Assembly: GCA_963782345.1 (NCBI GenBank)
Contig: CAWAJF010000004.1
Span: forward strand, 248,001 to 312,000
DNA length: 64,000 nucleotides
Source of the DNA: DASUPK01 sp963782345
Lineage (GTDB): Bacteria; Actinomycetota; Thermoleophilia; Solirubrobacterales; 70-9
Direction of reading: 5' to 3'
The translations under genes were made by a program, and so were the position numbers. Below, one piece after another: positions 48,910 through 58,000 of the stretch. Under the pieces are notes generated by a model. That model made no database searches, was not told where the DNA came from, and worked only from the letters and a program-made list of their open reading frames with translations. Within the stretch, counting starts at the first letter, position 1, and each line of letters opens with the position of its first letter.

Positions 48910-50009
48910 TGGCCAAGGTCACCGCCGCCGTCGTCGAGAGCGAGGGTGCAGGGTTCGCACTCCAGGAGTTGGATCTCGGCGACCCTCGGTCCGACGAGGT
49001 CGTGGTCAAGATCGAGGCGGCGGGGATCTGTCACACGGATCTGACGGTCCGTGACGGCGGCCTTCCGACTCCCCTGCCGGCTGTCCTGGGCCATGAAGGG
49101 GCCGGTCTCGTGGAGCGCGTCGGAGACGGCGTGAAGGGCCTTGCCGAGGGAGACCGGGTCAGCCTCAGCTTCGACTACTGCGGTTCCTGTCCGAACTGCC
49201 AGGCTGGCAAGCCCTTCTACTGCCACGAGTTCGGGCCGCGCAACTTCGGGGCGTCCCGTCCTGATGAAACCACTGCGCTCTCACGCAACGGGGAGTCGCT
49301 GCACTCGCACTTCTTCGGGCAGTCGGCCTTCGCCACGCGCGCGGTCGTTCCGCGCAACAGCGTCACCAAGGTCCCTGGCGACATTCCGTTCTCCGTGCTG
49401 GCGCCGTTCGGCTGCGGGATCCAGACCGGCGCCGGGGCGGTGCTGAACGTGATGCGCCCGCAGCCGGGTGACGCCCTGGTCGTATCGGGACTCGGCGGAG
49501 TGGGCATGTCGGCGGTGATGGCGGCAAAGGTGACCGGCTGCCAGACGATCATCGGCGTGGACCCCAACCCGGACAGGCTCGAGCTGAGTCAGGAGCTCGG
49601 GGCGACGCATGGCATCGATCCCGGCAAGGAAGACGTCGTCGAGGAGGTGATGAAGGTCACCGGGCGCGGCGCTCAGTTCTCGCTCGAGATGAGCGGCAAC
49701 ATCGGTGCGCTCCAGCAAGCCGTCTACTGCCTGGCGCCCGCCGGCGTCTGCGGGGTTGTTGGCGCCCCACCGGGCGGCACTGAGGTCTCGCTCGACGTGA
49801 ACGACATCCTCTCCGTCGGACGCACCGTGCGAGGGATCGTCGAGGGAGAGAGCATCCCGAGGACCTTCATCCCCCAGCTCGTCTCGCTCTGGGAGAAGGG
49901 TCTCTTCCCGGTCGACCGCCTGATCGAGACCTTTGACTTCGACCAGATCAACGAGGCCGCTGAAAAGGCTCAGAAGGGCGAGGTCGTCAAGCCCGTACTG
50001 ACGCTCTAG
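48909..50009 (+). CDS. Aryl-alcohol dehydrogenase-like zinc enzyme (benzyl alcohol dehydrogenase type)
   Basis: 366 aa, the length of XylB. Catalytic zinc ligands Cys in AAGICHTDLTVRDGG and His in VLGHEGAGLVERVG; structural cluster DYCGSCPNCQAGKPFYC; cofactor motif LVVSGLGGVGMSAVMAA; FGCGIQTGAGAVLNV is typical of the benzyl alcohol/S-hydroxymethylglutathione dehydrogenase branch. It would oxidise an aryl alcohol to aldehyde. Its stop overlaps the convergent acetoacetyl-CoA-synthetase-like gene by 4 nt. Confidence 0.9.
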   Translation: MAKVTAAVVESEGAGFALQELDLGDPRSDEVVVKIEAAGICHTDLTVRDGGLPTPLPAVLGHEGAGLVERVGDGVKGLAEGDRVSLSFDYCGSCPNCQAGKPFYCHEFGPRNFGASRPDETTALSRNGESLHSHFFGQSAFATRAVVPRNSVTKVPGDIPFSVLAPFGCGIQTGAGAVLNVMRPQPGDALVVSGLGGVGMSAVMAAKVTGCQTIIGVDPNPDRLELSQELGATHGIDPGKEDVVEEVMKVTGRGAQFSLEMSGNIGALQQAVYCLAPAGVCGVVGAPPGGTEVSLDVNDILSVGRTVRGIVEGESIPRTFIPQLVSLWEKGLFPVDRLIETFDFDQINEAAEKAQKGEVVKPVLTL

Positions 50010-51985
50010 GCCGGAGCGCGCGAAGAGGCATAGGCGACGAAGGCGTCGAGCGCCGACGGATCGGCGAGCGCGTCCCGGCTCGCCACCTTCTCCGGCGGCT
50101 CCCCGAGCAGGATCCGCTTCACGGGCAGCTCCAGCTTCTTCATCGTCAGCGTCTTCGGGATCGCCGGCACGGCCTCGATCGTGTCGGGAACGTGGCGGGG
50201 CGAGAGCGTTCCCCGCAGCTCCGACGCGATTCGCTTGCGGAGCCCGTCGTCCAGCTCCACGCCCTCGGCGAGGGTGACGAAGAGGATCAGCTCGCCGGGG
50301 CCACCCTCGGGATCCTCGATGTGGACGACCAGGCTCTCGAGGATCTCGTCGATCCCCTCGACCACGGAGTAGACCTCGCCGGTGCCGAGGCGCACGCCGC
50401 CTCGGTTGAGCGTGGCGTCCGAGCGGCCCGTGATCACGCAGCTGCCGCGCTCGGTGAACATGATCCAGTCACCGTGGCGCCAGACGCCGGGGAAGTGCTC
50501 GAAGTAGGCGGCGCGGTAGCGGGAGCCGTCCTCGTCGCCCCAGAAGCCGACCGGCATCGAGGGCATCGGCTTGCGGATCACCAACTCGCCCAGCTCCCCG
50601 ATCACCGGCTGCGCGTTCTCGTCGTAGGCGGCGACGTCGACCGCCAGGCAGCAGCCGGCGATCTCGCCCCGATAGACCGGCTGCATCGGACTGCCCTGCA
50701 CCATCCCGGTGCAGACGTCGGTCCCGCCGCTGCCGACGTTCAGCAGCACGTCGGGGCCGAGCTGCTCGTAGACCCAGTCGAAGCCCTCCGCCGGCAGCGG
50801 CGAGCCGGCCGCGCAGAGCTGCCGGATGCTCGAGAGGTCGAATTGGCTCAGATCGAGCCCCGCCTTGCGGCAGCCCATCAACATCGCCGGCACCGCGCCC
50901 ATCAGCGTCGGGCGCAGCTCCTCGGCGATTCTCCACTGGGCGGTGAAGTCCGGGTAGAGCGGATTGCCGTCCAGCATCACGATCGAGGCGCGCAGCAGCA
51001 GCGTGGAGACCAGCGCGTTCCACATCATCCAGGCGGTCGTCGTGAACCACATCAAGCGGTCGCCCGGCTGGAGGTCCCAGCTCAGCCCGTGGTTCTTGTA
51101 GGCCTCGATCAGGATGCCGCCGTGGCGATGGACGATCGCCTTCGGCAGCCCCGTCGTCCCGGAGGAGAAGAGGACGCAGAGCGGATGGTCGAAACCGACG
51201 GGGTCGAACTCCAGCGGAGCGCTCTCGGCGAGCAGCTCGTCCCACTCCATGGAGTCGGGGAGGGCGTCGTCCGACCCACCGGGGTAGGGAACGTGGACGA
51301 CCCGCTCCAGGGTGGGCAGGGCCTCCCGGATCTCGGCCACCTCCCCGCGCCGGTCGATCGGCTTCTCTCCGTAGGTGTATCCGGCGATCGCGAGCAGCAG
51401 CTTCGGCGCGAGCTGGCCGAATCGGTCGGTCACGCTGCGCGGCCCGAACTCCGGGGCGCAGGTCGCCCAGATCGCGCCGAGGCTGGCGGTCGCGAGGAAG
51501 GCGACGAGGGTCTCGGGGATGTTGGGCAGGTAGGCGACGACCCGATCGCCGGGGCCGATGCCGAGGCGCTGCAGGCCCACACGGGCCCGCGCCACCCGCT
51601 CGCGGAGATCGCCGAAGGTGAGCTCGAAGTCGTCTCTGGTCTGCGACCGGGCGACGATCGCGACCCGATCGGTGTCCTCGTCGCGCCCGAGCATGTGCTC
51701 GGCGTAGTTCAGGCGCGAGCCGACAAACCACTCGGCACCCGGCATCTCGCGCGAGCCGAGAACCTGGTCGTACGGGGTGTGGGCGCGGACCTCGAAGAAG
51801 TCCCAGAGCGATCCCCAGAAGCCCTCCAGGTCGTCGACCGACCAGCGCCAGAGCTCGTCGTAGCCGGCATGGTCGATGCCGCGGGTCTCGCGCAGCCACT
51901 CGAGATAGCGCCCGAGCTGCGTCGTCTCGCCGACGTCCTCAGGCGGCGTCCACAGCACCGATCCGATCTCCTCCACCGTCGTCAC
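50006..51985 (-). CDS. Acetoacetyl-CoA synthetase-like acyl-CoA ligase
   Basis: 659 aa adenylate-forming enzyme. The start SVLWTPPEDVGETTQLGRYL is the acetoacetyl-CoA synthetase N-terminus. The ATP loop is LFSSGTTGLPKAIVHRHGG; YNHG-like KNHGLSWDL, GGTDVCTGMVQGSP and C-terminal IPKTLTMKKLELPVK with the catalytic Lys follow. It would activate acetoacetate or a related 3-oxo acid with ATP. GTG at 51985 without Shine-Dalgarno; only 15 nt separate it from the divergent DpgC-like gene if that gene starts at 52001. Other 3-oxo or aryl acids are possible. Confidence 0.9.
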   Translation of the reverse strand: MTTVEEIGSVLWTPPEDVGETTQLGRYLEWLRETRGIDHAGYDELWRWSVDDLEGFWGSLWDFFEVRAHTPYDQVLGSREMPGAEWFVGSRLNYAEHMLGRDEDTDRVAIVARSQTRDDFELTFGDLRERVARARVGLQRLGIGPGDRVVAYLPNIPETLVAFLATASLGAIWATCAPEFGPRSVTDRFGQLAPKLLLAIAGYTYGEKPIDRRGEVAEIREALPTLERVVHVPYPGGSDDALPDSMEWDELLAESAPLEFDPVGFDHPLCVLFSSGTTGLPKAIVHRHGGILIEAYKNHGLSWDLQPGDRLMWFTTTAWMMWNALVSTLLLRASIVMLDGNPLYPDFTAQWRIAEELRPTLMGAVPAMLMGCRKAGLDLSQFDLSSIRQLCAAGSPLPAEGFDWVYEQLGPDVLLNVGSGGTDVCTGMVQGSPMQPVYRGEIAGCCLAVDVAAYDENAQPVIGELGELVIRKPMPSMPVGFWGDEDGSRYRAAYFEHFPGVWRHGDWIMFTERGSCVITGRSDATLNRGGVRLGTGEVYSVVEGIDEILESLVVHIEDPEGGPGELILFVTLAEGVELDDGLRKRIASELRGTLSPRHVPDTIEAVPAIPKTLTMKKLELPVKRILLGEPPEKVASRDALADPSALDAFVAYASSRAPA

Positions 51986-52000
51986 GCTCAGACTGAGATA

Positions 52001-53212
52001 TTGTCAGGTTTTCTGACACTTAGTCCAGAGACGACCGAGTGGAGCGATGCCGGGCGCGAGGATTTCCTGCGCGCCCACGTCGACGAGATCTACGAGGAGC
52101 TCACCGAGGGATTCTCGAAGCCGCTCCGCGATCAGGAGCTGCTCGCCGCCGCCGCAGAGCGGTACCCGGGACTGGTCCCGGGCGCGGACCGGATGGCCGA
52201 GGAGTCCGAGCGGCGACTCGCCGACAAGCAGGGACTGGAGATCGCGCAGGGCCTCTTCCTCTCGCATGTGCTCGCCTCGCCTCGGGCCGGCACCCACCTG
52301 GTCTGGGCGATGCTGCAGCCGACCCGCGAGGCGCTGGAGCGAATCGACGAGTTCCGCGCCGGCGGCGTCGCCGACCTCGGCAAGGCCCACGTGCGCCGCG
52401 AGGGAAACGTCGGCCATCTGGAGATCCGCAACCCCCGGCACCTGAACGCCGAGGACGACACGACGATCGAGCCGACGGAGGTGGCCGTCGACCTGATCCT
52501 GCTCGATCCCGAGATCGAGATCGGGGTGATGCGCGGCGGTCTGGTGGATCATCCGCGCTACGCCGGGGCGCGGATCTTCGGTGCGGGACTCAACCTGACC
52601 AGGCTCTACCTCGGCCGGCTGCCCTTCGTCTTCTTCATCACCCGCGACCTCGGCTACGTCAACAAGATCTATCGCGGGCTGAGCGGCTCGGAGTTCCGTC
52701 CCGGCGCACCGGAGGAGACCACCGAGAAGCTCTGGATAGCTGCCGTCGAGACCTACGCGATCGGCGGCGCCTGCCAGCTGCTCCACGTGATGGACCATGT
52801 GCTGGCGGCCCGCGGCAGCCGGCTCTTTCTCCCGGCGCGGAAGGAGGGGATCATTCCGGGCGCCTCGCCGTTGCGCATGCCGCGCTCGGTCGGCGATCGC
52901 CTGGCGCGCCAGGCGATCCTCTCCGGGCGCGAGTTCGAGGCGGGCGTCCCACCCGCGGAGCTGCTCTGCGACGAGGTCGTCGACCCGGACTCCGTGGACG
53001 CCGCGCTGGGGGCGCGGATCGAGGCGCTGACCAGCTCGGGGCTGATCAACGCGGCCGCCAACCGCCGGGCGCTTCGCGTCGGCGAGGAGCCGCTCGACGT
53101 CTTCCGCCGGTACATGGCGACCTTCTCCAGGGAGCAGGCCCACTGCCACCTGAGCCCGGCGCTGGTCCGAAACCTCGAGGAGCACTGGGATGCCCGTCAG
53201 CGAAAGCTCTGA
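52001..53212 (+). CDS. DpgC-like crotonase-fold, cofactor-independent arylacetyl-CoA dioxygenase
   Basis: About 403 aa. Related to DpgC of glycopeptide biosynthesis, which turns 3,5-dihydroxyphenylacetyl-CoA and O2 into 3,5-dihydroxyphenylglyoxylate. Shared marks are FLRAHVDEIYEELTEG, GLEIAQGLFLSHVLASPRAG, NPRHLNAEDDTTIE, GGLVDHPRYAGARIF, oxyanion loop GAGLNLTRLY, AVETYAIGGACQLL and RKEGIIPGASPLRM. As I recall it, DpgC has an extra N-terminal helical stretch of about 70 residues, missing here. The start is unclear: only TTG 52001 or CTG 52013 precede the conserved part. Overlaps the PaaK-type ligase by 23 nt, which would supply the CoA ester. No peptide-synthetase genes are near. Confidence 0.82.
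   Translation: MSGFLTLSPETTEWSDAGREDFLRAHVDEIYEELTEGFSKPLRDQELLAAAAERYPGLVPGADRMAEESERRLADKQGLEIAQGLFLSHVLASPRAGTHLVWAMLQPTREALERIDEFRAGGVADLGKAHVRREGNVGHLEIRNPRHLNAEDDTTIEPTEVAVDLILLDPEIEIGVMRGGLVDHPRYAGARIFGAGLNLTRLYLGRLPFVFFITRDLGYVNKIYRGLSGSEFRPGAPEETTEKLWIAAVETYAIGGACQLLHVMDHVLAARGSRLFLPARKEGIIPGASPLRMPRSVGDRLARQAILSGREFEAGVPPAELLCDEVVDPDSVDAALGARIEALTSSGLINAAANRRALRVGEEPLDVFRRYMATFSREQAHCHLSPALVRNLEEHWDARQRKL
52002..52018. promoter_or_regulatory. Perfect inverted repeat at the divergent acsA-like/dpgC-like start, operator candidate
   Basis: TGTCAG, spacer GTTTT, CTGACA. It touches or overlaps the proposed start of the DpgC-like gene and lies 17 nt before the GTG of the synthetase. Symmetry and AT-rich spacer fit a dimeric repressor site. 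The half-site TGTCAG also occurs at 21768-21773 in the promoter of the pca unit. Confidence 0.5.
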
Positions 53213-54506
53213 GCCCGCGGTCTGGAATCCGGTCGAGAAGGGCGATCGCGAGCGCCTCCGCGAGCTCCAGCTCGAGCGGCTTCGCGCCACCGTCGAGCGG
53301 GTGATCGGCGGCCAGCCCCCGATCGCCTCCCGGCTCGCCGAGGCGGGCATCGGCGACGCCCGCGAGATCGCCTCGCTCGACGACCTCGCCCGGCTGCCCT
53401 TCACCCGCAAGTCCGACCTCCGGGATCACTACCCCTATGACCTGCTGGCGGTGCCGCGCGAGCAGATCGTCCGCGTGCACGCCTCCAGCGGCTCGCACGG
53501 CAAGCCCACGGTGGTCGGGTATACGCGCACCGACCTCGACACGTGGACCGAGGTGATGGCCCGGTGCATGACGGCGGCCGGCGTCCGTCCCGGGATGACC
53601 GTCCACAACGCGAACGGCTACGGGCTCTTCACCGGCGGCCTCGGGTTCCACCAGGGGGCCGAGCGGATCGGCGCGAGCGTGATCCCGGTCTCAGGTGGCT
53701 TCACAGCGCGCCAGGCGATGCTGCTGCGGGACCTGGGCGGCCACGCGCTCTGCGCGACGCCCTCATACGCGCTGGTGATCGCTCAGGCGATCCGCGAGGC
53801 GGACATCGACCCGGCCGAGCTGCCGCTGGAGATCGGCCTCTTCGGCGGGGAGCCCTGGACCGAGCAGATGCGCGATCAGCTCGACCGCGAGCTCGCCATC
53901 GACGCGGTCAACTTCTACGGGCTCTCGGAGATGTGCGGGCCGGGCGTCGCCTCGGAGTGCCGGGTCGCGCGCGACGGGCTGCACGTCCAGGAGGACCACT
54001 TCCTGGTGGAGGTCGTCAATCCGGAGAGCGGCGAGCCACTGCCGGAGGGAGACGACGGCGAGCTCGTCTTCACCACGCTGACCAAGGAGGCGCAGCCTCT
54101 GCTCCGATACCGGACGGGCGACATCGGCTCACTCACCAGCGAGCCCTGCGACTGCGGCCGCACGCTGGCCCGGATAGCCGCGCTCCGGGGGCGCCTCGAC
54201 GACATGCTGATCATCCGCGGCGTCAACCTCTTTCCCTCGACGATCGAGCGTCTGCTGCTCAACACCGAGGAGGTCGGTCCCCACTACCGGCTGATCGTCG
54301 AGCGCGAGGGCCATCTGGACGAGATCCGGGTCGAGTGCGAACCGCTCGCCGACGACGTCGACCGGGCCGAGCTCGGCGAGCGCCTCGAGCTGCTCGTGCG
54401 CGAGAACACCGGCATCAGGATCGGAGTCGACGTGCTCAAGCCCGGCGCCGTCCCGCGCAGCGAGGGCAAGGCCGTGCGGGTCGTGGACGGGCGCCGGGCT
54501 CGGTAG
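53190..54506 (+). CDS. paaK: Phenylacetate-CoA ligase (PaaK family)
   Basis: 438 aa; ATG with GAGGAG 6-7 nt upstream, inside the end of the DpgC-like gene. PaaK marks: ASLDDLARLPFTRKSDLRDHYPYDL, ATP loop VHASSGSHGKPTVVGYT, YGLFTGGLGFHQGAERIG, GLFGGEPWTEQMRDQ, NFYGLSEMCGPGVASEC, LRYRTGDI, LRGRLDDMLIIRGVNLFPS and C-terminal GKAVRVVDGRR with the catalytic Lys. It should form phenylacetyl-CoA or a hydroxylated arylacetyl-CoA. Coupling to the DpgC-like gene suggests that this CoA ester is that enzyme's substrate. Confidence 0.92.
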   Translation: MPVSESSEPAVWNPVEKGDRERLRELQLERLRATVERVIGGQPPIASRLAEAGIGDAREIASLDDLARLPFTRKSDLRDHYPYDLLAVPREQIVRVHASSGSHGKPTVVGYTRTDLDTWTEVMARCMTAAGVRPGMTVHNANGYGLFTGGLGFHQGAERIGASVIPVSGGFTARQAMLLRDLGGHALCATPSYALVIAQAIREADIDPAELPLEIGLFGGEPWTEQMRDQLDRELAIDAVNFYGLSEMCGPGVASECRVARDGLHVQEDHFLVEVVNPESGEPLPEGDDGELVFTTLTKEAQPLLRYRTGDIGSLTSEPCDCGRTLARIAALRGRLDDMLIIRGVNLFPSTIERLLLNTEEVGPHYRLIVEREGHLDEIRVECEPLADDVDRAELGERLELLVRENTGIRIGVDVLKPGAVPRSEGKAVRVVDGRRAR

Positions 54507-54512
54507 CGTCGA

Positions 54513-54905
54513 TCAGCGCACGGTCGCCACCTTCGTGGTGACCGGCCGGCCCTCCTCCCGCCACGCCTTCAGGCCACCCTGCAGGTGGGCGACGTCCCGG
54601 TAGCCGAGCTCCTGGAGCGCGGCCGCCCCGAGCGCCGATCGCGATCCGGCGGCGCAGTAGACGATCACCCGCCGGTCGCGGTCGAAGGCGTCGAGGTGAT
54701 AGGGCGTCTCGGGATCCGCGTGGAACTCGAGCATCCCCCGTGGAGCGAGGGTCGCCCCTGGGATGATCCCGTCCGCGGTCTCCCCGGGCTCTCGCACGTC
54801 TACCAGCAGCGCCTCTCCTCGGCCGATCTCCTCGGCCACCTCGGCGGGCCGCAGGTTCTCGATGCCTGCCTTCGCCGCCGCGATCAACTCCTTCACGCCT
54901 GTCAT
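54513..54905 (-). CDS. Single-domain rhodanese
   Basis: 130 aa; ATG with AAGGAGG 5 nt upstream. Rhodanese domain over residues 15-125: ALLVDVREPGETADGIIPGA and the active-site Cys in VIVYCAAGSRSALGAAAL (loop CAAGSRS). It moves sulfane sulfur, or acts as a general sulfur carrier. Convergent with the ligase gene and not obviously linked to the aromatic genes. Confidence 0.92.
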   Translation of the reverse strand: MTGVKELIAAAKAGIENLRPAEVAEEIGRGEALLVDVREPGETADGIIPGATLAPRGMLEFHADPETPYHLDAFDRDRRVIVYCAAGSRSALGAAALQELGYRDVAHLQGGLKAWREEGRPVTTKVATVR

Positions 54906-55006
54906 CGGTCCTCCTTTTCGACGGTGACCCGAAGAGCGTGATCCCGGCGCGTTCCCGAAACGTTCCTCTCACTGCCGCAGCGTGGCGGGCGGCCGCAGCC
55001 GGGGCG

Positions 55007-58000
55007 TCAGGCGGCGCCGGCCGCCAGGGCGGCGCAGCGAGCCTCGTCGAGGGGCTGGCCGGCGGCTCGAAAGCCGGCTGCAGCGGCTTCGAACTGAGCG
55101 CGGGCGCGGGCGGCGCTCCCATGGGCCCGCGCCAGGTATCCCCTGACCTCCTGGACCTCGGCTCTCTTGCCCGGCAGCGGCAGGATCACCGTGGCCAGTG
55201 AGTCGGCCGCATCCGCATACGCTCGAGCGCGATCGAGCTCGCCGGCCCGCACCGAGGCGATCGCCGCCGGGACCGAAAGGGCGATTCTGCATGTCGGGCA
55301 GGTCTCGGCCGGCCCCCGAATCGAGTCCTCCGCCTCGTCGAGGGCCGCTCGCAGCGCGGCGGAGTCGTCGCCGCAGCTGAGCAGCTTCGAGCCGTAGATC
55401 CGGTCGAGAAGGTGCTGCTCCAGGCTCGACTCCCGGGCGGCCGCCAGCGCCTCGTGGATCAGCACCCCGGCCTCGTCGCGATCGCCTCGCTGGAGCGCCA
55501 CCTGGGCGCGCTGCTGGAGGGCCAGCGCCTCCCCGGCTGGGGCGCCGATCCTCCGGTGGAGGAGCGCTGCTGCCTCGAGGTCCTCGTCGGCTCGATCGAG
55601 GTCGCCAGAGAGCAGCTCGGCCATGCCGCGCAGGGTGACCGCGAATCCCTGGCCCCGGGCCGCCCCGAGCCGCTCCGCCTCCGCGGCGAGCGAGTCGGCG
55701 AACTCGATCACATCGGCGTAGGGCAGGGCACCGTGGAGCATCCTCTCGCTGGCGCAGAGGTAGCCGTCGAAGACACGGATCGCGAGCTCGGGAACCGCGC
55801 CCGTCGCGGAGAGGTCCGATCGCAGGCTCTCGCGCAGCTCGCCGCGCGCGTGGGCAGCCAGGGACCGCGCCCAGGAGGCCTCGGCGACCGCTCCCGGATC
55901 CCCGAGCTCGAATGCGAGGCGCCGCGTCTCCTCCGCCTTGGCGGCGGCGAGCTCCGGGTCGCCGAAACCGACCGCTGCTGCCCCCGCGAGCGTCAGCGAC
56001 TCCGCCAGCCGGCCGGAGGCGCTCGCCGGGGAGCAGTCCGCGAGCGTCCGCAGCGCGCTCTCGGGGTCACCGGCCTTGAGCCGGGCGAGTGCCTCCTTGG
56101 CCCGGATCTCGTGGGAGAGGGGCTCGCCGGCAGCCGCCGCGGCGGCCGCGTAGGCGGTGGGCGCCCCGCCGTCGCCCAGGGCCTCGAGCGCCTCCGCCCG
56201 CAGGGAAAGCGCTTCCACGTGACCGGGGCTGTGCTCGAGCAGCGGATCGAGCTGGCGCAGCGCGTCGGCGTACGCACCGCTGGCCGATGCCTCGCGAGCC
56301 GCGGCGAGCAGCCAATCGAGCGCCTCTACGGGACGCTCGCCCGCCAGCCAGTGGCCGGCAACCTGAGGCGCCGGCGCTCCGGCGCCGGCAAGCCGGCGCG
56401 CCGCATCTCGGTGAATCGAGATCCGCTGGTGCTGCGGCAGCCGCTCCAACAGCGCCTGGCGGACGAGCTCGTGCCGGAACCTGTATCGGGCGCCGGTCAC
56501 GGTCAGCACCCCTCCGGCCAGCGCACGATCGAGAAGCTGGAACGCGTCGGTCTCCGGGAGACCGGTGAGGCCGAGCACCTCCGTGAGGTCGAGATCGTCC
56601 CCCGCGACCGCCAGCCGGGTGAGCATAGACACGGTGCCGCGATCGAACTCCAGGAACCGCGCGGCGATTGCGCTCCAGGCATCAGAGCCGACTTCGAGCG
56701 GCGCCTCCGCAGGCGCTTCCCGGGAGAGCTCGAGGATGAAGAATGGGTTGCCGCGCGCGACCTCAACGATCTCCTCGATCACCTCGGCGTCGAGGGTCTT
56801 GGAAGCGCCTACGGCGGCGAGGGCCTGCGCCTCCCTCCGCTCCAGCGGCCCGAGATCGATCTCGATCGCCCTGCCGACGCGAGCGAGCGCGGCGGCGGCG
56901 CCACGCAGGGCCTGGCGCGCGGATTCCGGCCGGTACGCGAGAACCACGAGGAGACCGTCGCCCCCTCCGCTCGCCAGCTGGTAGAGGACCTCGGCCGTCG
57001 CATCGTCGGCCGCGTCGACGTCATCCACGATCAGCGCGAGCCCTGCTCCGGCAGCCGCCGCGCGGGCGTCCAGCAGCCGCTGGACGGCTCCCACCACCTT
57101 GTGGCGCGTCAGCTGCCCGTCGAGCGGCGGCGCCGGGATCGCCATCGACGTGAGGGCGGCGAGCACGGAACGCGAATGATCGCCGAGACGGGCGGCAAGC
57201 CCGGACGATCGACGAACGATCTCTTCCACGGCCTCCGCGATCGGGGCGTAGGGATTGCCCCACCGGGCCCCCGTGACGGTGACGACCTCCCAGCCGGCCG
57301 CTTCGGCGGTCGCGGCCAGGCGCCGGCAGAAGGCGGACTTGCCGATTCCAGGGGAGCCGCGCACCAGCACCGCACCCAGGCGCGAGGCTCCCGCCTCGCG
57401 AAGCGCCGCCGCCGCCCTAGCCAGCTCGATCTGACGATCGACGAAGGCGGGTTCGATTGCCCCCAACCCGGCGACGCATTCGGCGTAGAGCGCGGCCGCC
57501 TCGCGGCTCGGACCGACGCCAAGCTCGGCGGCCAAGGCGGTACGCAGGCGCCCGTACCAGCGGATAGCGTCGTGCCGGCGATCGGCGGCGAGCGCAGCCC
57601 GCATCAGCTCCAGGGAGGCCCGCTCCTCGGTTGGCTCCAGCTCGGCGAGCCGCTCCCACTCCCCGCTCCGCCGGAGCAGCTCGACCAGCAGCCCGCGGAG
57701 CCTCCTGCGCGGCTCATGGGTCCACTCCTCGTAGGGCAACTCGGGCAGCAGGTCGCCGCCGTAGGCCTGGGCAGCCTCGGCGCACACGACCGGCTCACCT
57801 GAGCGCAGAGCCGCGCGGGCGCGATCCTCGAAGCGCTCGGCGTCGACCTCGAGCTCCTGCGAAGGGAACAGCGCCACCGATCCGGCTCGGAGCACCACGG
57901 CGTCGGTCGCCGATAACGCTCGGCGCGCATGGTGAGCGGCCTTGCGCAGGTTCGCCGCCCCCGCATCGGGATCGAGGTGTGGCCAGAGCGCCTCGCTCGC

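Noticed and set aside
50192..52000. Upstream extension of the DpgC-like frame across the synthetase gene
   Set aside because: The extension is antisense to the acetoacetyl-CoA-synthetase-like gene and has no homology. Only the part after about 52001 is real.
55412..57802. 796-codon plus-strand frame across the BTAD regulator
   Set aside because: Antisense shadow; the minus-strand protein has clear wHTH, BTAD and Walker A motifs.
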